Source: Pseudomonas fluorescens (lineage in GTDB: Bacteria; Pseudomonadota; Gammaproteobacteria; Pseudomonadales; Pseudomonadaceae). Taken from it: 64,000 nt of DNA. How positions within the stretch are numbered: position 1 is the first letter of the stretch; each line of letters begins with the position of its first letter. The notes under the pieces were generated by a model, which was given only the letters and a program-made list of their open reading frames with translations, made no database searches and was not told the DNA's origin. The stretch lies in assembly GCF_018614655.1 (NCBI RefSeq), contig NZ_JAGGOG010000018.1:1-64000 (forward strand), given 5' to 3'. This document shows positions 16,900-26,160 of the stretch, one piece after another. Position numbers and translations under genes: made by a program.

Positions 16900-17682
16900 T
16901 TAAGCGACGTGCGCGAGGGGGAACAGGCGCTTGAAATTTTCAGTGGTCTGTTCGGCAAACCGCTCGTAAGACTCGCCCCGCAGCATCGCCAGGTAATCCG
17001 CCACATCACGCACATATTGCGGCAGGTTCGGCTTGCCACGATGAGGGATGGGTGCCAGGTACGGCGAATCGGTCTCCACCAGCAGGCGGTCCGCCGGGAC
17101 CTGGCGAGCCACATCACGCAACGCATCCGCATTACGGAAGGTCACGATGCCCGACAGCGAGATGTAAAAGCCCAGGTCCAGGGCGGCCTTGGCCATGTCC
17201 CAATCCTCGGTAAAGCAGTGCAACACGCCCGCTTGGGGCAGCGCCGCTTCGCGCAGCAGGGCCAAGGTATCGGCACGGGCACCGCGGGTATGGACGATCA
17301 CCGGCTTGCCGGTTTGCCGGGCGGCTTGCAGGTGCAGGCGAAACGATGCCTGCTGGAGTTCGGCGGCTTCCGGTTCGTAGTGATAATCCAGGCCGGTCTC
17401 GCCGATGGCTACCACTCGCGGATGATTGAGTTCGCCCAGCAACCAATCCAGGGCCGGCGCTTCACCGGGCTTGAGGTCCAGGGGATGAATGCCCACCGAA
17501 CAATCGACATCGGCGTAACGATCCGCCAGGGCTTTGACGTCGGCGGCGTTTTCCGCGCTGACGCCAATACACAGAAAGTGCCCTACCCCGCGTTGGCGCG
17601 CAGCCTCAAGGGCGGCATCCAGGGAGCCGCCGTGTTCGGCGAGGTCGAGGCGATCGAGGTGGCAATGGGAATCTACGAGCAT
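16900..17682 (-). CDS. tatD: TatD-family metal-dependent DNase/hydrolase
   Basis: A 260-residue TIM-barrel hydrolase. Metal ligands are visible as H6 and H8 (SHCHLD), GETGLDYHYE near residue 94, VHTRG, HCF and ETDSPYLAP. Members are 3'-5' exonucleases or quality-control hydrolases. It lies downstream of holB with only 63 nt between, and pilZ, which other pseudomonads carry at this point, is absent. Confidence 0.88.
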   Translation of the reverse strand: MLVDSHCHLDRLDLAEHGGSLDAALEAARQRGVGHFLCIGVSAENAADVKALADRYADVDCSVGIHPLDLKPGEAPALDWLLGELNHPRVVAIGETGLDYHYEPEAAELQQASFRLHLQAARQTGKPVIVHTRGARADTLALLREAALPQAGVLHCFTEDWDMAKAALDLGFYISLSGIVTFRNADALRDVARQVPADRLLVETDSPYLAPIPHRGKPNLPQYVRDVADYLAMLRGESYERFAEQTTENFKRLFPLAHVA

Positions 17683-17745
17683 AGGAAATTACAACTTGAG
17701 TCGCGGGAAGTGTCTGGCCAACGATACACCTGTCGGCCACTGAAA

Positions 17746-18735
17746 TTAACGGCGGCCGAGCAGACCGACCCATTGCACCAACAAGGCCTCAAGCAGCAGC
17801 ACGCGGTTGAGGTTGGCCTTGCCCAGGACCTTCTGGCGTTGGGCGAGGATCCAGTCCTGAATGTTCAGGACCTTGTCCTGGGCACTCTTCTGCGCCAGGT
17901 ACTGCACAACCTTGCGCATGTCTGCCAGCCCCAGGCCGTTTTCGTCCTGAGTCAGTTGGTAGCGCAGGATCAGGCTCGACCAGTCGCAGAACCAGTCAAA
18001 TAGCAGCAGCAATGGAATGTCTTTCCAGGCGGTTTCAGCCAGTTGCGTAGCGGATTGCTCTTGCTTGAGCAGCTTCTTCACGCCGTCCACCACCAGCGCT
18101 CGCTGCTCGCGCACGCCCTGGGCCTGCAACTTGACCGCCGCCAGAGGTGAGCCGGCCGCCAGGGTCAGCAGCTCAACCCGCTCCTCTTCGGAGCACGCCG
18201 GCAAGGCCTGGCCCAGCCACTGCAGACTCATGGCTTCGCTGGGCAACGGGCAAGCCTGTTGCACGCAGCGGCTGCGGATGGTCGCCAGCAAACGGCTGGA
18301 CTGATGACTGACCAGCAACAGGACGGTATCGCCGGACGGCTCTTCCAGGCTCTTGAGCAAAGCGTTGGCGGCGTTGATGTTCATCGCCTCCACCGGCTCG
18401 ATCAACACCACCTTGCGCCCGCCCATCTGCGCAGTCTGCACCACGAAACTGACCAGATCGCGAACCTGATCGACCTTGATCGCCTTGTCCGCCTCCTCCG
18501 GCTCCAGCAGGTAGTTGTCCGGATGGCTGCCGGCTTTAAGCAACAGACAGGATTTGCACTGCCCGCACGCCTCCAGACCGTCCGGCCGCTGGCACAACAG
18601 CCTGGCCATCAACCGCTCGGCCAGCGCGCGCTTGCCGATGCCTACGGGGCCATGAAGCAAATAGGCATGGGCGTGCTGGGCACGGCCGGCCAGTTGCTGC
18701 CAGAGACTGTCCTGCCAGGGGTAGGCTTCAGCCAC
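17746..18735 (-). CDS. holB: DNA polymerase III delta-prime subunit
   Basis: A 329-residue clamp-loader subunit. A P-loop-like HGPVGIGKRAL lies near residue 30, a zinc module begins with CQRPDGLEACGQCKSC, and NALLKSLEEP is the box containing the family SExE-like loop. The start is GTG at 18735, inside the tmk stop region (8-nt overlap GTGGCTGA), which gives the normal length; a longer open frame upstream lies within tmk and is rejected. Confidence 0.88.
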   Translation of the reverse strand: MAEAYPWQDSLWQQLAGRAQHAHAYLLHGPVGIGKRALAERLMARLLCQRPDGLEACGQCKSCLLLKAGSHPDNYLLEPEEADKAIKVDQVRDLVSFVVQTAQMGGRKVVLIEPVEAMNINAANALLKSLEEPSGDTVLLLVSHQSSRLLATIRSRCVQQACPLPSEAMSLQWLGQALPACSEEERVELLTLAAGSPLAAVKLQAQGVREQRALVVDGVKKLLKQEQSATQLAETAWKDIPLLLLFDWFCDWSSLILRYQLTQDENGLGLADMRKVVQYLAQKSAQDKVLNIQDWILAQRQKVLGKANLNRVLLLEALLVQWVGLLGRR

Positions 18736-19360
18736 GGTAAAGCTCCAGCAGTTTCGGCAACAGGGTATCCAGTGATTGCTGAACCTGAGCCAGGGGCTGC
18801 GCCGCGTCCACCAGGCAGTAACGTGCCGGGTTTGCTTCAGCGCGCTTGAGGTAGGCACTGCGCACCGCATCGAAAAACACCCGGCCTTCCAGCTCGAAAC
18901 GATCCAGACGACCGCGGGCACTGGCGCGGGCCAGGCCGACCTCCACCGGCAGGTCGAACACCAAAGTCAGGTGCGGACGCAAGTCGCCCTGGACGAAGGT
19001 CTCCAGGGTCGCGATGCGCTCCAGGGACAGGCCACGACCACCGCCCTGATAGGCGTAAGTCGAATCGGTAAAGCGATCACAAATCACCACGGCACCACGG
19101 GCCAGGGCCGGGCGAATCACTTCAGCCAGGTGCTGGGCGCGGGCAGCAAACACCAGCAGCAGTTCGGTATCCGGGTTCATCGGCTCGTCGCCCGGGGTCA
19201 GCAAGACTTCGCGAATCCGCTCGGCCAGAGGTGTACCGCCCGGTTCGCGGGTCAACAACACCTCGATACCCTCGGCGCGCAAACGCTCAGCCAGGTATTC
19301 ACGGTTGGTGCTTTTGCCGGCACCTTCAGGGCCTTCCAGGGTAATAAACAAGCCAGTCAC
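18728..19360 (-). CDS. tmk: Thymidylate kinase
   Basis: A 210-residue dTMP kinase, making dTDP for DNA synthesis. Walker A is EGPEGAGKST (residues 9-18), the DR motif is TREPGGTP, and the lid/DRF motif is CDRFTDSTYAYQGGGRG. It lies between mltG and holB with the conserved Pseudomonas order. Confidence 0.93.
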   Translation of the reverse strand: MTGLFITLEGPEGAGKSTNREYLAERLRAEGIEVLLTREPGGTPLAERIREVLLTPGDEPMNPDTELLLVFAARAQHLAEVIRPALARGAVVICDRFTDSTYAYQGGGRGLSLERIATLETFVQGDLRPHLTLVFDLPVEVGLARASARGRLDRFELEGRVFFDAVRSAYLKRAEANPARYCLVDAAQPLAQVQQSLDTLLPKLLELYRG

Positions 19361-19379
19361 AGGCAGTCCTTAGTCAGAG

Positions 19380-20510
19380 TCATTGCGGGCTTTGCAGCGC
19401 GTCGGTATCCGGCGTTGAAGCAGGTTCGGGCGCTTGTTCGGCTGGCGCCTCGGGGGCGGCATCCGTCGGCTTCGCCACGGGCGCAGGGCTGGAACGATAA
19501 TCGGCGCGACGCTTCATCTGGAATTCACGCACGGCTGAATTATGCGCATCCAGGCTGTCAGAGAAAATATGGCTGCCGTCGCCACGGGCAACAAAGTACA
19601 GGCTGCTGCCCGGCACCGGGTTCAGCGCCGCGTGAATGGCCTCGCGACCCACCATGGCAATCGGTGTCGGCGGCAGGCCGCTAATCACATAAGTGTTGTA
19701 GGGCGTGGCTTCCTTGAGGTGGGCGCGGGTCAACTTGCCGTTGTAGCGTTCACCCAGGCCATAGATCACTGTCGGGTCGGTTTGCAGCAACATGCCGATC
19801 TGCATGCGCCGTACAAACACCCCGGCAATCTGCCCACGCTCTTCTGGCACGCCGGTTTCTTTCTCCACCAGGGAAGCCATGATCAGCGCTTGATAGGGCT
19901 CGGTGTAGGGCGCGTCGGGAGCGCGCTTGTTCCATTCCTGAGCGAGGACATCGTCCAGTCGGTTGTAGGACTTTTTCAGCAACTCAAGGTCGGTCATGCC
20001 GCGCACGAAACGATAGGTATCCGGGAAGAACCGCCCTTCCGGGAAAATGCCTGGGTGACCGAGCTTGTCCATCACCTCGCTGTCGCTCAAGCCCGACAGG
20101 GTTTGCTCGATTTTTTCATGCTTGGCCAGGGCGGTACGCACCTGACGGAAGTTCCAGCCTTCCACCAGCGTGATGCTGTACTGCACCACTTCGCCACGCT
20201 GCCACAGGCCGATCAGGCCCTGCGCGGTGAGGCCGGGGTTCATGCGGTATTCACCGCTGTGCAGCGGCTGGCCGTTGAGGTTGAAACGCCAGTAGAGACG
20301 CAACCAGAAGGCATCCTTGAGTACGCCGTCATTTTCCAGACGATTAAAGGTACCGGTGGGTGTCGCACCGGCCGGCACATCCAGCAACTGCTCCTGGGTC
20401 AGGTTTAAAGACTGCTCCAGGGCCGAGTTCATCTTCCAGGCAGAAGCGCCCAGCAGCAAACCCGCCAGGACCAGACCGATCTCCAGCAACAGTACAAATT
20501 TACGTCTCAA
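19380..20510 (-). CDS. mltG: Endolytic murein transglycosylase
   Basis: About 376 residues. A single N-terminal transmembrane helix (KFVLLLEIGLVLAGLLLG) is followed by a LysM-like and YceG domain with catalytic glutamate in ASLVEKETGVPEE. It cleaves nascent glycan strands in the periplasm. The C-terminal 60 residues are a Pro/Ala/Glu-rich tail. I place the start at TTG 20510, immediately after the pabC stop; an in-frame alternative at 20567 inside pabC adds 19 residues. The start is uncertain. Confidence 0.85.
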   Translation of the reverse strand: MRRKFVLLLEIGLVLAGLLLGASAWKMNSALEQSLNLTQEQLLDVPAGATPTGTFNRLENDGVLKDAFWLRLYWRFNLNGQPLHSGEYRMNPGLTAQGLIGLWQRGEVVQYSITLVEGWNFRQVRTALAKHEKIEQTLSGLSDSEVMDKLGHPGIFPEGRFFPDTYRFVRGMTDLELLKKSYNRLDDVLAQEWNKRAPDAPYTEPYQALIMASLVEKETGVPEERGQIAGVFVRRMQIGMLLQTDPTVIYGLGERYNGKLTRAHLKEATPYNTYVISGLPPTPIAMVGREAIHAALNPVPGSSLYFVARGDGSHIFSDSLDAHNSAVREFQMKRRADYRSSPAPVAKPTDAAPEAPAEQAPEPASTPDTDALQSPQ

Positions 20511-20511
20511 A

Positions 20512-21327
20512 TCAAATATCCAATAGCGCGCGAACAATGCCTTGCAGTTTACGGGTGAGCGGCCCAACCGACCAGCTCATTGCCCCACATCCACGCACCG
20601 GCCAAATGCCATATACGCTGTTGCAAACGAAGACTTCGTCGGCCTGTTGCAATTGGTCAACACTTACATCGGCCACGATGACTGGGATGCCCAACGCCTG
20701 CGCCTGGGCCAACAACTCAGCCCGCATGACGCCGGCGACACCGCAACGATTCAGATCAGCGGTCAGCAACATGCCGTCACGCACCAGGAACAGGTTGCTG
20801 AACACGCCTTCGATGACTCGACCGGACATATCCAGCATCAAACCTTCGGCATGATCGGCATCCTGCCACTCGGAACGGGCGATCACCTGTTCCAGGCGAT
20901 TGAGGTGTTTGAGACCGGCAAGCAAGGGTTGCTCGGACAAACGGGTAACGCACGGAAACAGGCGTATGCCTGACGAGCCATGAGTTTCGGGATAAGTGGC
21001 AGGTGGACTGCCTTGCAGAATGCGACGCGCCGGGGCGCCCGCATTGATGCCATAACCGCGCAGGCTATCACCACGCGTGAGGATCAACTTGAGGACACCG
21101 TCGCCCAAGGCGGCGGCATAGGCCTGCAACTCGCTGCGGATCAACGGCTGATCCGCAACAATCGCCAACCGCCTGCAGCCTTCGTCCAGGCGCTGCAGGT
21201 GGCGGTCGAGCAGCACCGGCCGCCCGGCCTTGACAGCGATGGTCTCAAACAAGCCATCGCCGTATGCCAGGCCGCGATCTTTCAGGGACACTGCGTCCTC
21301 CGGCTGACCGTCGACCCAGCTGTGCAT
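20512..21327 (-). CDS. pabC: 4-amino-4-deoxychorismate lyase
   Basis: A 271-residue fold-type IV PLP enzyme that forms p-aminobenzoate for folate. The PLP lysine is K140 in LLAGLKHLNRLEQ, and EGVFSNLFLV is the conserved phosphate-binding region. The ATG overlaps the fabF stop by one base (TAATG), giving coupling. Confidence 0.9.
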   Translation of the reverse strand: MHSWVDGQPEDAVSLKDRGLAYGDGLFETIAVKAGRPVLLDRHLQRLDEGCRRLAIVADQPLIRSELQAYAAALGDGVLKLILTRGDSLRGYGINAGAPARRILQGSPPATYPETHGSSGIRLFPCVTRLSEQPLLAGLKHLNRLEQVIARSEWQDADHAEGLMLDMSGRVIEGVFSNLFLVRDGMLLTADLNRCGVAGVMRAELLAQAQALGIPVIVADVSVDQLQQADEVFVCNSVYGIWPVRGCGAMSWSVGPLTRKLQGIVRALLDI

Positions 21328-22571
21328 TACTCGGCGAACCGACGGAACACCAGGGAACCGTTGGTGCCGCCAAAGCCGAACGAGTTGGACAGCACCACGT
21401 CGATCGGCATCTTCTGCGGCTCGTGAGGCACGAAGTTCAGGTCGCAGCCCTCATCCGGCTCATCCAGGTTGATGGTCGGCGGTGCGACCTGGTCCTGGAT
21501 CGCCAGCACACTGAAGATCGCCTCGACCGCGCCCGCCGCACCTAACAAGTGGCCGGTCATGGACTTGGTGGAGCTGACCGCCAGCTTGTAGGCGTGCTCG
21601 CCAAATACCGACTTGATGGCCTCGGCTTCCGCCAAGTCGCCGGTCGGGGTCGAAGTGCCGTGTGCGTTGATGTACTGCACCTGATCGACGTTGATCTTGG
21701 CATCGCGCAGCGCGTTGGTGATGCAACGTGCAGCACCTGCACCATCGGCCGGCGGCGACGTCATGTGGTAAGCATCACCGCTCATGCCAAAACCGATCAG
21801 TTCGGCGTAGATGGTCGCGCCACGCGCCTTGGCGTGCTCCAGCTCTTCGAGGACCAGCGCACCGGCACCATCGGAAAGCACGAAGCCATCACGGCCCTTG
21901 TCCCACGGACGGCTGGCGCGGGTCGGCTCGTCGTTGCGGGTCGACAGCGCACGGGAAGCACCAAAGCCGCCCATGCCCAGACCGCAGGCCGCCATCTCGG
22001 CGCCACCGGCGATCATCACGTCGGCCTCGTCATAAGCGATATTACGCGCCGCCATGCCGATGCAGTGAGTACCCGTGGTGCACGCCGTGGAAATGGCGTA
22101 GTTAGGCCCCTGGGCACCCAGATGGATGGACAGGAAGCCGGAAATCATATTGATGATCGAACCGGGCACGAAGAACGGTGAGATTCGACGAGGACCGGAG
22201 TCGTGCAAGGTGCGGCTGGTTTCTTCGATATTGGTCAGACCGCCAATACCCGAACCCATGGCCACGCCGATGCGCTCACGGTTGGCGTCGGTGACTTCCA
22301 GGCCGGCATTACGCACCGCCTGAAAACCGGCTGCCAGGCCGTATTGAATGAACAGGTCGAGTTTGCGGGATTCCTTGACCGAGAGGTAATCCTCGACATT
22401 GAAACCCTTTACCGAGCCGCCAAAACGGGTGGAATAGGCAGAAAGGTCCGTATGCTCAATCAGACCAATACCACTGTGGCCAGCCAGAATGCCCTGCCAA
22501 CTGCTCGGCACATCCGTACCCAGTGGCGACAACATACCCATACCGGTGACTACGACGCGTCTACGCGACAC
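21327..22571 (-). CDS. fabF: 3-oxoacyl-ACP synthase II
   Basis: A 414-residue KAS II condensing enzyme of fatty-acid elongation. Catalytic cysteine is C164 (STACTTG), with histidines in NAHGTSTPTGD and KSMTGHLLGA. The start is GTG at 22571 with AAGGAG upstream. It follows acpP after a hairpin terminator, so its level is probably lower than that of acpP. Confidence 0.95.
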   Translation of the reverse strand: MSRRRVVVTGMGMLSPLGTDVPSSWQGILAGHSGIGLIEHTDLSAYSTRFGGSVKGFNVEDYLSVKESRKLDLFIQYGLAAGFQAVRNAGLEVTDANRERIGVAMGSGIGGLTNIEETSRTLHDSGPRRISPFFVPGSIINMISGFLSIHLGAQGPNYAISTACTTGTHCIGMAARNIAYDEADVMIAGGAEMAACGLGMGGFGASRALSTRNDEPTRASRPWDKGRDGFVLSDGAGALVLEELEHAKARGATIYAELIGFGMSGDAYHMTSPPADGAGAARCITNALRDAKINVDQVQYINAHGTSTPTGDLAEAEAIKSVFGEHAYKLAVSSTKSMTGHLLGAAGAVEAIFSVLAIQDQVAPPTINLDEPDEGCDLNFVPHEPQKMPIDVVLSNSFGFGGTNGSLVFRRFAE

Positions 22572-22618
22572 AGCACTCTCCTTTTTCTAATGACGACACT
22601 TTGCATCAGGCCTAAAGG

Positions 22619-22652
22619 AAAAAACCGCACGCCATAGGGCAGTGCGGTTTTT
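22619..22652 (-). terminator. Terminator between acpP and fabF
   Basis: AAAACCGCAC and GTGCGGTTTT form a 10-bp stem around an 11-nt loop, with A and T tracts on each side. For leftward transcription it lies 30 nt after the acpP stop and 48 nt before fabF. It can end abundant acpP messages while letting some read into fabF. Confidence 0.75.
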
Positions 22653-22681
22653 CCATCACAGCAAGCGACGATTACAAACTA

Positions 22682-22918
22682 TTACGCCTGATGGCTAGTT
22701 ACGTAGTCGATAGCAGCTTGAACAGTAGTGATTTTTTCAGCTTCTTCGTCCGGGATTTCGGTCTCGAATTCCTCTTCCAGAGCCATCACCAGCTCAACGG
22801 TGTCAAGGGAGTCGGCACCCAGGTCTTCAACGAAGGAAGCAGTGTTGGTCACTTCTTCTTCTTTAACGCCCAGTTGCTCGGCAACGATTTTCTTGACGCG
22901 CTCTTCGATGGTGCTCAT
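22682..22918 (-). CDS. acpP: Acyl carrier protein
   Basis: A 78-residue acidic four-helix ACP. The phosphopantetheine serine is S37 in DLGADSLDTVEL. It carries growing acyl chains for FabD, FabG and FabF, and for lipid A. The 192-nt gap upstream (22919-23110) separates it from fabG, is A/T-rich and has a small hairpin at 22982-23006, so a dedicated acpP promoter is likely there, though I cannot define clear boxes. Confidence 0.97.
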   Translation of the reverse strand: MSTIEERVKKIVAEQLGVKEEEVTNTASFVEDLGADSLDTVELVMALEEEFETEIPDEEAEKITTVQAAIDYVTSHQA

Positions 22919-23110
22919 ACCTTGTTTTCACTCCTAATGGACAAATTCAGGCAGCTGGCCAGTGGGTAAGTGTATAGAAAGACTTTTCAGCTTTTCAACT
23001 GAAAGCTTCACCCTCGTACCCTATTGGCCATCTGTCTATAAATAGATTGCAGCTTTATAACGGATTTTAGACAGCTCGTATGACATTTTTTTGAAGCGAT
23101 CCGTCACAAT

Positions 23111-23854
23111 TTAACTCATGTACATCCCGCCGTTCACCGGGATTGTAGCCCCAGTCACGTATGCCGCACCGTCGGATGCCAGAAAAGCGACCACATTCGC
23201 GATCTCTTGAGCCTGGCCCAGACGGCCCAGCGGAATCTGCGTCAGCAAGGCTTCACGCTGCGTCTCAGGCAATTCGCGGGTCATATCGGTATCGATGAAC
23301 CCTGGGGCCACCGAGTTGACCGTAATCGACCGCGAGCCGACTTCACGCGCCAGTGCACGGCTGAAACCTTCCAGACCTGCCTTGGCGGCGGCGTAGTTTA
23401 CTTGGCCTGCGTTGCCCATGGCACCCACTACGGAGCCAATATTGATAATTCGACCCCAACGAGCCTTGGTCATGCCGCGCAGAACCCCCTTGGACAGGCG
23501 AAACAGACTGTTCAAGTTGGTGTCGACGACATCATGCCACTCGTCGTCTTTCATGCGCATCATCAGGTTATCGCGGGTGATACCGGCATTGTTCACCAGA
23601 ATAGCCGGGGCGCCAAATTGCGCCGTGATTTCGGCCAGCACGCCAGCCACTGACTCATCGCTGGTCACGTTAAGCTCAAGACCGGTGCCCTGAACGCCAT
23701 TTTCCTTCAACGTCGCAGCAATACGCTCAGCGCCGGCGGCGGAGGTTGCGGTACCGATGACCACAGCGCCCAGACGGCCCAGCTCCAGGGCGATCGCCTG
23801 GCCAATGCCACGGCTTGCGCCGGTGACCAGTGCAACTTTACCTTGCAGACTCAT
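23111..23854 (-). CDS. fabG: 3-oxoacyl-ACP reductase
   Basis: A 247-residue SDR reductase of fatty-acid synthesis. NADPH loop TGASRGIG is at residues 11-18, NNAG at 88-91, and the catalytic S141, Y154 and K158 are present. It follows fabD by 30 nt. Confidence 0.96.
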   Translation of the reverse strand: MSLQGKVALVTGASRGIGQAIALELGRLGAVVIGTATSAAGAERIAATLKENGVQGTGLELNVTSDESVAGVLAEITAQFGAPAILVNNAGITRDNLMMRMKDDEWHDVVDTNLNSLFRLSKGVLRGMTKARWGRIINIGSVVGAMGNAGQVNYAAAKAGLEGFSRALAREVGSRSITVNSVAPGFIDTDMTRELPETQREALLTQIPLGRLGQAQEIANVVAFLASDGAAYVTGATIPVNGGMYMS

Positions 23855-23884
23855 GCAGGCTTCTCCTAGGTTCGGAAATTAACG

Positions 23885-24823
23885 TCAGGCCAGGGCTGCG
23901 CGAGCGGCAGCGAAGGCATCCGGGGTATTGAGGTTGGAAGTCGACACGCCTTCGGCGCAACGCTTGTTCAGGCCGGCGAGGACTTTGCCCGGGCCGCACT
24001 CTACCAATTGGGTGGCGCCGTTGGCGGCCAGGGTCTGCACCGACTCAACCCAGCGAACCGGCTTGTACAGCTGTTCCAGCAGATCGCGCTTGAGGGTTTC
24101 CAGGTCAGAGGCCACGGCGGCACTGACGTTCTGCACCAACGGAATCTGCGGCGCCTGCCAGTTGATCGCAGCGATCGACTCGGCGAAACGCTCGGCAGCC
24201 GGGCGCATCAGTTCGCAGTGGGACGGCACGCTGACCGGCAACGGCAACGCACGCTTGGCGCCACGGGCCTTGCAGCCTTCGATGGCGCGCTCTACCGCCG
24301 CCTTGGCGCCGGCGATCACCACCTGGCCAGGGGAGTTGAAGTTCACGGCGCTGACCACTTCGCCCTGGGCCGCTTCGGCGCAGGCGGCAATCACGTCAGC
24401 ATCTTCCAGACCGAGAATCGCGGCCATGCCACCCTGCCCGGCAGGAACGGCTTCTTGCATCAATTGACCACGACGCTCCACCAGCTTGACCGCTTCACCG
24501 AGGGTCAGGCTGCCAGCGGCTACCAGGGCACTGTATTCGCCCAGGCTATGGCCGGCGACATAAGCCGGACGCGCACCACCTTCGGCCAGCCACAAGCGCC
24601 ACAAAGCGATCGAGGCAGTAAGAATGGCCGGTTGGGTTTTGTCGGTTTGGTTGAGCTGCTCTTCCGGCCCTTGCTGGGTCAGCGCCCACAGGTCGTAACC
24701 CAGGGCATCGGAAGCTTCCTTGAAAGTGTCCAGGACCAGCGGATGTTCCGCGCCCAGCTCGGCCAACATGCCGAGGGACTGCGAACCCTGCCCTGGAAAG
24801 ACGAATGCGAGGGATGTAGACAT
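23885..24823 (-). CDS. fabD: Malonyl-CoA:ACP transacylase
   Basis: A 312-residue transacylase. The nucleophile is S93 in GHSLGEYSAL, the N-terminal loop is FPGQGSQ, and the histidine lies in SVPSHCELM. I start at the ATG at 24823 (STSLAFVFPGQG); an upstream in-frame GTG adds 15 untypical residues. It lies between plsX and fabG. Confidence 0.95.
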   Translation of the reverse strand: MSTSLAFVFPGQGSQSLGMLAELGAEHPLVLDTFKEASDALGYDLWALTQQGPEEQLNQTDKTQPAILTASIALWRLWLAEGGARPAYVAGHSLGEYSALVAAGSLTLGEAVKLVERRGQLMQEAVPAGQGGMAAILGLEDADVIAACAEAAQGEVVSAVNFNSPGQVVIAGAKAAVERAIEGCKARGAKRALPLPVSVPSHCELMRPAAERFAESIAAINWQAPQIPLVQNVSAAVASDLETLKRDLLEQLYKPVRWVESVQTLAANGATQLVECGPGKVLAGLNKRCAEGVSTSNLNTPDAFAAARAALA

Positions 24824-24949
24824 GTAACAAGCCCCTAATGATCTGGTCGTCGGAAATTGGCGCCCCACAGGTGGGAGCGCAAGAAACTGACAGATTGGAT
24901 GGTCAATTGAACTGGCCGGTCACATTTAAGCATTTCCGGCCCCATTCGC

Positions 24950-25960
24950 CTAAGGCAACAGATCCTCAAGGCGGCCGCGCAAGCGTTGCGGCAGGTTTTC
25001 CTGGATCTCGATCAAGGCACGCTGGATGGCACTTTGAAAACCCTGTACCCCCGCCGAGCCATGGCTTTTGACCACAATACCCTGCAAACCCAGGAAGCTC
25101 GCACCGTTATGCCGCGCCGGTGCCAGATCGGCCTGCAAGCGCCGCATCAACGGCAGCGCCAGGGCGCCCACCACGCGTGAAGCAAGGTTGCGCTTGAACA
25201 AGGCCTCGATGCGCGCCGCAATCATCGTCGCCAAGCCTTCGCTGGACTTGAGCAGGATATTGCCGACAAAACCGTCGCACACCACCACATCCGCTTCGCC
25301 CCGGTACAACCCGTCACCCTCGACAAAACCGATGTAATTCAAACCCCGCGCGCCTTGCAACAAACTGGCAGCCAGCTTGACCTGTTGATTACCCTTGATG
25401 TCTTCGGTGCCGATGTTGAGCAGGGCCACCCGAGGCCGCACCACACCCAACGCTTGCGCGGCCACCGAGCCCATCACGGCAAATTGCAACAAGTGCTCGG
25501 CACTGCAGTCGACATTCGCCCCCAGATCCAGCAACTGGCAATAGCCACGCTGGGTGGGAATTGCCGCCACCATCGCCGGCCGGTCAATGCCCGGAAGGGT
25601 TTTCAACACATGACGGGACAACGCCATCAAGGCCCCGGTATTGCCGGCGCTGACACAGGCCTGAACCTTGCCATCACGTAACAACTCAAGAGCCACACGC
25701 ATCGAAGAATCCGGCTTGCCACGCAGTGCCTGCGCAGGCTTTTCATCCATGCCAATGGTTTCGCTGGCAGCCGTAATCGTCAGGCGCACGCGATCCACCG
25801 CCGGATGGCTGGCAATCAGTTCTTCAAGTAGGGAGGGTTGACCGACAAGGGTCAGGTGCAGCGAGGGTGTAGCAGACAGGCAAGCAATACTGGCCTGAAC
25901 AATGCTGCGGGGACCGAAGTCCCCGCCCATTGCGTCAATCGCGATGACTTGAGCAGACAA
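24950..25960 (-). CDS. plsX: Phosphate acyltransferase PlsX
   Basis: A 336-residue enzyme making acyl-phosphate from acyl-ACP for phospholipid synthesis. The N terminus SAQVIAIDAMGGDFGP and VSAGNTGALMALS are family hallmarks. Start is a TTG four nt after the rpmF stop; the family N terminus begins here, so the unusual codon is favoured over an internal ATG. Confidence 0.92.
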   Translation of the reverse strand: MSAQVIAIDAMGGDFGPRSIVQASIACLSATPSLHLTLVGQPSLLEELIASHPAVDRVRLTITAASETIGMDEKPAQALRGKPDSSMRVALELLRDGKVQACVSAGNTGALMALSRHVLKTLPGIDRPAMVAAIPTQRGYCQLLDLGANVDCSAEHLLQFAVMGSVAAQALGVVRPRVALLNIGTEDIKGNQQVKLAASLLQGARGLNYIGFVEGDGLYRGEADVVVCDGFVGNILLKSSEGLATMIAARIEALFKRNLASRVVGALALPLMRRLQADLAPARHNGASFLGLQGIVVKSHGSAGVQGFQSAIQRALIEIQENLPQRLRGRLEDLLP

Positions 25961-25964
25961 GTGA

Positions 25965-26147
25965 TTACTCGTCAGCGCCCTTGTCGATCACTTTACGACC
26001 ACGGTATACGCCTTCTGGCGATACGTGGTGACGCAGGTGAACTTCACCGGTGGTCTTTTCTACGGACAGGGTGCTAGCCTCGAGTGCATCGTGGGAACGA
26101 CGCATGTCACGGGCAGAGCGGGATTTTTTGTTCTGCTGAACAGCCAT
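25965..26147 (-). CDS. rpmF: 50S ribosomal protein L32
   Basis: A 60-residue basic protein, opening [21 protein letters not shown]. This is the zinc-free form, lacking the four-cysteine ribbon. It lies between yceD and plsX, the order conserved in proteobacteria. Same operon as the fatty-acid genes. Confidence 0.96.
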
Positions 26148-26160
26148 AATTGATTAACTC

